Source: Trichomonas tenax (Eukaryota; Parabasalia; Trichomonadida; Trichomonadidae). Taken from it: DNA of 11,948 nt. The translations under genes were made by a program, and so were the position numbers. The stretch covers positions 1 through 11,948 of the forward strand of contig JALKBU010001369.1 of NCBI GenBank assembly GCA_023091735.1, written 5' to 3'. Position 1 is the first letter of the stretch. Each line of letters opens with the position of its first letter. The notes under the pieces are model-generated. The model was not told the DNA's origin. It was given only the letters and a program-made list of their open reading frames with translations, and ran no database searches. Shown one piece after another: positions 9,109 to 11,948 of the stretch.

Positions 9109-9115
9109 TCATTTT
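9109..9115 (+). promoter_or_regulatory. Trichomonad-type initiator of the SNARE gene
   Basis: TCATTTT has its A (9111) exactly 11 nt upstream of the ATG at 9122, the same spacing as in the cyclase gene. It matches the TCA-Y-T/W trichomonad Inr and supports this start codon. Only about 55 nt separate it from the end of the tRNA gene. Confidence 0.6.
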
Positions 9116-9121
9116 ATAATA

Positions 9122-9790
9122 ATGGATCCTGTTCCCATATTACAACAAGAGATTGACATATTAATGAACAAATTAAGAAAGAATTTGGCGAACAGGGATG
9201 ACATATTGAATGACAGGAGAGGCGGAAATATAGACAATTTTAGTACATTGGGAATCCAAATGTTAAATGATACGAAATACTTACGTACATCGTTAGCTGA
9301 TATCAGTGAATCGATTGAAACTGTTAAACAACATATGAATGAATATATTATTTCCGAATCTACTTTAATTCAACGAGAAAAGTATGTTAAACACAATCTC
9401 GAAGAAATTTCTAAGATAGAGGAAGACATTCAAACACAAAATAACAAAATTTCAACAATGCAAAAATCCAAAGCTTTCGCAGGACCTCAAACATTTAGTA
9501 ACAACGATAACCGACAGTCCCTCACACAGATGGTGCGACAGGATCAGCTCGAAAAACTTCATAAATCAGTCAGTTATCAAAAAGTCATCGCCAATCAAAT
9601 CAAGAGTGAATTGGATGATCAAAAGGTTCTCATAGACCAATTGGATGAAGATGTAACTAATGCAGATGAAGCAATGAAGAAAATCACAAGTCAAATCCAA
9701 AAACTAATCGAAACAGAAGGCAAAACGCCAACTTTGCTTGTTGCAGTTCTCTCCGTTATATTTGTTATTCTCCTTTTTATTGTTGTTTGA
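9122..9790 (+). CDS. Tail-anchored Qc-type SNARE (syntaxin 6/8-like), 222 aa
   Basis: Predicted membrane-fusion protein of the secretory or endosomal pathway, contributing one Q helix to a four-helix SNARE bundle. Residues 1-115 are mostly helical and charged, with a possible Habc-like or coiled-coil N-terminus. A short linker follows (KAFAGPQTFSNNDNRQS). The SNARE motif is about 141-197, with heptad hydrophobics and the segment IKSELDDQKVLIDQLDEDV typical of Qc members; the zero-layer glutamine is most likely Q167. Residues 203-222 form one C-terminal membrane anchor (LLVAVLSVIFVILLFIVV) ending at the C-terminus, as in type IV SNAREs. The length is normal for the family. The Qc rather than Qb or SNAP-25-like assignment is inferred from the motif, and the compartment cannot be told from sequence. 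The frame is intact and intronless with a TGA stop. Confidence 0.85.
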   Translation: MDPVPILQQEIDILMNKLRKNLANRDDILNDRRGGNIDNFSTLGIQMLNDTKYLRTSLADISESIETVKQHMNEYIISESTLIQREKYVKHNLEEISKIEEDIQTQNNKISTMQKSKAFAGPQTFSNNDNRQSLTQMVRQDQLEKLHKSVSYQKVIANQIKSELDDQKVLIDQLDEDVTNADEAMKKITSQIQKLIETEGKTPTLLVAVLSVIFVILLFIVV

Positions 9791-10117
9791 TTGTTGTATT
9801 AATAGCTTTGTTTTGTTAATGCTCTAACGAAGAAAAACATATATATTTATGATCAAGAAACTTTTTTCATAATTTCAAAAATGAGTTATAACTGCTGAAA
9901 AGAAACGGCACAAAAAGAACAAAATAACATACAGATCAATCCGTCATACCTGAAAATGCCAAATTTCATTTGGTAATAATTAGAATAAATATAGTATAAT
10001 TTAACCGAAATAAATATAAACTTTATAAACATACATAATAATAAACAAAAAAAATAGTAAACTGGTTTCCCTAAGGTGGCCCCTATCCTTTAAGGTTATT
10101 TTAATGGAATGAACAAA

Positions 10118-10133
10118 CTTTATCATGATAAAG
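10118..10133. promoter_or_regulatory. Perfect 16-bp palindrome upstream of the 114-aa ORF
   Basis: CTTTATCATGATAAAG is its own reverse complement. Its position about 45 nt upstream of a candidate initiator would suit a dimeric protein-binding site, but a role is only inferred. Confidence 0.35.
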
Positions 10134-10175
10134 CTCCCATTCTCCAGATGATATACTTAAAGATTTATTGAGACA

Positions 10176-10181
10176 TCATTC
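10176..10181 (+). promoter_or_regulatory. Candidate initiator of the 114-aa ORF
   Basis: TCATTC has its A (10178) 12 nt upstream of the ATG at 10190, nearly the same spacing as the two host genes. It suggests that this element ORF uses host-type transcription initiation. Confidence 0.45.
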
Positions 10182-10189
10182 GATATACA

Positions 10190-10534
10190 ATGTATCGGGC
10201 TTCCGCAAGAGGATGGATCTGGGATTTAATAAATACTTGTCTAACTGCTGCATCATTTGCGGCTTTACAATATCAGGTGACACAACTATCAGCATTTATG
10301 GCTAAAGCAGAAGGATTGGACACGTTAAGGGCTGTGTTAAATTCTATATCGACGGGTAATGATGTTTTTAGTAGCTTATCAACATGGCTTCAAAGAATTG
10401 ATGATTTTACACATACTACGACTGGAATCGTTAATGGTGTAGAGGATAGTATAGGCGTCATCAATAATGCACTGAATCAATTCACGACTTTCGTTAATGA
10501 TACTAACAGAGTTAGTAATGAGATGTTCGCATAA
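10190..10534 (+). CDS. Hypothetical protein, 114 aa, element-associated
   Basis: No family is recognised. The protein is not basic. It starts MYRASARGWIWDL, has an Ala-rich segment (CLTAASFAALQYQV, residues 17-30), and continues as an amphipathic, Asn/Thr/Ser-rich region with repeated hydrophobic spacing (LDTLRAVLNSI, SSLSTWLQRIDDF, IVNGVEDSIGVINNAL), which suggests a helical or coiled protein. Its last eight residues RVSNEMFA match residues 86-93 of the 106-aa ORF on the left, and the nucleotide match continues through the 3' flank, although the bodies of the two proteins are unrelated. The start is supported by a TCATTC element 12 nt upstream; a TGA lies in frame shortly before it. It may be an intact small element gene. 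Confidence 0.5.
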   Translation: MYRASARGWIWDLINTCLTAASFAALQYQVTQLSAFMAKAEGLDTLRAVLNSISTGNDVFSSLSTWLQRIDDFTHTTTGIVNGVEDSIGVINNALNQFTTFVNDTNRVSNEMFA

Positions 10535-10691
10535 TCCAATACTACGCCGTGGCTTCTCCGAACATCTTTTTATATATATTTACCGACAGAGTTAATTTTA
10601 CAAGCTAGGGTCCCCCATATAGAGAATAAATTTTTGAATTGCTTCCAAAATTAACGTTAAAATTGATTTTGAAACTAATGACTTTATAAAA
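10508..10691 (-). repeat. Right arm of the ~185-bp inverted repeat
   Basis: This is the inverted counterpart of 690-874. It begins in the last eight codons of the 114-aa ORF and covers about 157 bp of 3' flank. Close to the stop it contains a stem AGATGTTCG (10521-10529) / CGAACATCT (10559-10567), 9 bp with a 29-nt loop enclosing the conserved TACGCCGTG. The stop codon TAA of the ORF lies inside the loop. Confidence 0.88.
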
Positions 10692-10698
10692 TCTACTA

Positions 10699-10734
10699 TA
10701 CCAGGTAACCAGATTACCAGGTAATACCAGGTAA
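10699..10734. repeat. Three copies of TACCAGGTAA
   Basis: TACCAGGTAA occurs at 10699-10708, 10715-10724 and 10725-10734; the first two are separated by CCAGAT. Preceded by T, the unit is a near-palindrome (TTACC A GGTAA). It lies exactly in the segment absent from the left block. It could be a binding-site cluster, a footprint of an insertion, or chance expansion. Confidence 0.8.
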
Positions 10735-10953
10735 AAAAATTTAGGACAAGGATTTTTTACAAACGCCAAAAACTACTAAAATTGATTTTAGCAGAAAATG
10801 TTTAAATTTTGATGTTTTACGCTAAATTATAAGTCAATATTAGGATTTATGAAGTAAGAAATTTGAAAAATAATTTTAGTGGTTATGTGAGAAAATTTAT
10901 TCAGTTTTTTTAAAAAATAATTTATGACAAACTAACTAAGATAAGAAAGCGAA

Positions 10954-10978
10954 GGGCTTCGCCCACGCCCTAAAGGGC
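10954..10978. repeat. Twin GC-rich hairpins, copy 1
   Basis: GGGCTTCGCCC (10954-10964) folds with a 4-bp GC stem and a TTC loop, and GCCCTAAAGGGC (10967-10978) folds with a 4-bp GC stem and a TAAA loop. They are adjacent, separated by AC, and stand out from the surrounding AT-rich DNA. Confidence 0.75.
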
Positions 10979-11091
10979 AAGGATTTGGGGGTAAGGAAAT
11001 TTGAAAAATAATTTTAGTGGTTATGAGAGAAAATTTATTCAGTTTTTTTAAAACATAATTTATGACAAACTAACTAAGAAAAGAAAGCGAA

Positions 11092-11116
11092 GGGCTTCGC
11101 CCACGCCCTAAAGGGC
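11092..11116. repeat. Twin GC-rich hairpins, copy 2
   Basis: An identical pair lies 138 bp downstream of the first (11092-11102 and 11105-11116). The third unit of the array lacks the insert. Confidence 0.75.
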
Positions 11117-11296
11117 AAGGATTTGGGGGTAAGGAAATTTGAAAAATAATTTTAGTGGTTATGAGAGAAAATTTATTCAGTTTTTTTTAAAAAATAATTT
11201 ATGACAAACTAACTAACTAAGAAAAGAAAGCGAAAGGATTTATGAAGTAAGAAATTTGAAAAATAATTTTAGTGGTTATGAGATAAATTTTATGTT

Positions 11297-11431
11297 TTAA
11301 TAAACCCTATACCATGTGTAAACAGTAATGTATGGAGGCATGTAATCAGTACCTGAACCAGTGTCGGCGGTGTTTCCGTAAACTGAATGAATGTGACTTC
11401 CTGCATGATCAATGATTAAACCCGTGTTGTA
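11297..11431 (-). pseudogene. C-terminal remnant of a fibre/tail-collar-like protein (44 codons)
   Basis: An open stretch without a start ends at a TAA that is also the first part of TAAA, the trichomonad poly(A) signal. It contains DHAGSHIHSVYGNTADTG and ends DYMPPYITVYTWYRVY. His-x-His followed by a Met-Pro-Pro-Tyr ... Tyr-x-Trp end is typical of the C-termini of phage tail-fibre/collar proteins and of related fibre-like proteins in eukaryotic virus-like elements. A TAA closes the frame just upstream, and the DNA there is the repeat module, so the N-terminal part of the gene is lost or was never joined. This is the best marker that the block derives from a virus-like element. The pattern is recognised by eye and not by search. 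Confidence 0.6.
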
Positions 11432-11526
11432 TTAAAGAAATTCAAAATTTGAGCAAAAATAATTTTTAAATTTTCGAAGTCATAAAATCCTTTCGCTTTC
11501 TTTTCTTAGTTAGTTAGTTTGTCACA
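11432..11526 (-). repeat. Extra repeat module in inverse orientation
   Basis: Read on the minus strand it begins GACAAACTAACTAACTAAG directly after the stop of the broken ORF, followed by AAAAGAAAGCGAAAGGATTT. It matches 11203-11246 on the plus strand over about 43 bases. Together the two copies flank the fibre remnant as an inverted repeat. Confidence 0.85.
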
Positions 11527-11948
11527 TTAAAGTAGTGGTTCTGTTGTATCAAGAAGTATTGCTTCAATATATAAAGCATCCTTATCATCCACAGGTAAAT
11601 ATACTGGCGTCTTATGATCAACAGTAGCGTATAAATCAACTCAGAACTCATCATTATATCCTTTAAGTCTAAAGTATTTGATAGGAATTAAGAAATACTT
11701 TCTTGTGTGACCTAAATAATCATCATCAACTCCTTGCGCTAAACTTGAGTACAAAATGCAACTATTTCTGTCCCAAATGTTTTTAGTAATTATTGGTTTT
11801 GTTTTATTTGGCCTTCCTTCGCTAATGTTATAATTAATGACGTTCTTGAAGTCATCATTAATAGATTCAAAATCAAATTCGACACTATATAAATAATTAT
11901 TGACGGTTCTATCGTCTTCAGTGTATTCATTAAATGGAGATTTAATAA
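11527..11948 (-). pseudogene. Broken ORF, C-terminal part, truncated by the window edge
   Basis: The frame is open for 101 codons from the window end to an in-frame TGA at 11641-11643, then continues for another 37 codons of similar composition to a TAA at 11527-11529. Both parts are rich in Asp, Tyr, Leu and beta-prone residues, for example HTRKYFLIPIKYFRLKGY before the stop and YLPVDDKDALYIEAILLDT after it, so they are probably one former gene. No family is recognised; a structural protein of the virus-like element is possible from position and composition only. The TGA could also be the true end, if the rest is remnant. The 5' part lies outside the window. Confidence 0.5.

Larger units (their letters stand above)
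9791..10189. other. 400-bp intergenic region with a perfect 16-bp palindrome
   Basis: AT-rich DNA after the SNARE stop with no gene. CTTTATCATGATAAAG at 10118-10133 is a perfect palindrome located 57 nt before the start of the 114-aa ORF. A TCATTC initiator-like word follows at 10176-10181. The transition from host to element-like DNA probably lies in this interval, but no junction or target-site duplication can be recognised. Confidence 0.55.
10842..11293. repeat. Right tandem array with units of 138, 138 and 117 bp
   Basis: The landmark AAATTTGAAAAATAATTTTAG recurs with spacings of 138, 138 and 117 bp (near 10859, 10997, 11135 and 11252). The units are the reverse complement of the left array. 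The first two carry an extra GC-rich insert of about 21 bp net, with two hairpins; the third lacks it. The array begins and ends with the same ATTTATGAAGTAAGAAA boundary segment. The CTAA tetranucleotide count varies between units. Near-identity of the units suggests recent amplification or homogenisation. Confidence 0.92.
10535..11296. other. Non-coding stretch between 114-aa ORF and fibre remnant
   Basis: No gene is seen. In order it holds the rest of the inverted-repeat arm (to 10691), a TACCAGGTAA cluster (10699-10734), about 105 bp of unique AT-rich DNA and the right tandem array (10842-11293). In the left block the arm abuts the array directly, so the 150 bp at 10692-10841 is either an insertion here or a deletion there. 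Confidence 0.7.
10175..11948. mobile_element. Right virus-like (Maverick/Polinton-type) element remnant, extends beyond window
   Basis: This block contains a 114-aa ORF (+), the right arm of the 185-bp inverted repeat, a tandem array, a fibre/tail-collar-like C-terminal remnant (-) and a broken ORF (-) with the same repeat module between them. The fibre-like remnant is the main reason for calling it virus-like. Genes for integrase, protein-primed polymerase, packaging ATPase or major capsid are not in view, so assignment to Mavericks is inference from host and style. Decay is evident from the truncated gene and the in-frame stop. Confidence 0.5.

Noticed and set aside
690..10691. Interpretation of the 185-bp arms as true terminal inverted repeats of one element carrying the cyclase
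   Set aside because: The arms lie inside blocks that continue outward with element genes and repeats, and they start within coding sequence, which is unlike element termini. Two separate remnants are simpler.
371..11293. The tandem arrays as CRISPR-like repeats
   Set aside because: Units of 113-138 bp are contiguous and nearly identical, with no variable spacers, in an evidently eukaryotic genome.

Overview
The window looks like nuclear DNA of a parabasalid protist, most probably Trichomonas vaginalis or a close relative. Several things point there. The genes are intronless and AT-rich. A very large polytopic membrane cyclase of the trichomonad type is present. TCA-type initiator elements sit 11-12 nt upstream of start codons. 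The flanks look like pieces of Maverick/Polinton-type virus-like elements, which are abundant in that genome. Species assignment is inference.

Layout: (1) 1-1130, a left element-like block: a 98-aa lysine-rich ORF (+), a tandem-repeat array, a conserved block of about 185 bp and a 106-aa ORF (-). (2) 1130-2885, AT-rich DNA with a degenerate direct repeat and at most weak ORF remnants. (3) 2886-7541 (-), a complete 1551-aa class III cyclase with about 14 membrane segments, a PAS domain and a C-terminal catalytic domain. (4) 7542-8982, an intergenic gap of 1.4 kb. (5) 8983-9054 (+), tRNA-Ala(UGC) with a T-run terminator. (6) 9122-9790 (+), a 222-aa tail-anchored Qc-type SNARE. (7) 9791-10189, an intergenic gap. 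(8) 10190-11948, a right element-like block: a 114-aa ORF (+), an inverted copy of the 185-bp block, a 138/117-bp tandem array with GC-rich hairpins, a 44-codon C-terminal remnant of a fibre/tail-collar-like protein (-), and a broken ORF running off the window end (-).

The central genes (cyclase, tRNA, SNARE) look like ordinary host genes for signalling, translation and vesicle fusion, with no evident shared pathway. The flanks look like two decayed or partial virus-like elements in opposite orientation. Their most striking feature is that two unrelated ORFs (106 aa on the left, 114 aa on the right) share the same last eight codon positions and about 160 bp of 3' flank, as inverted copies about 9.6 kb apart. 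The repeat module in the arrays also recurs, in both orientations, directly after the decayed genes. No complete new system can be claimed from this window.
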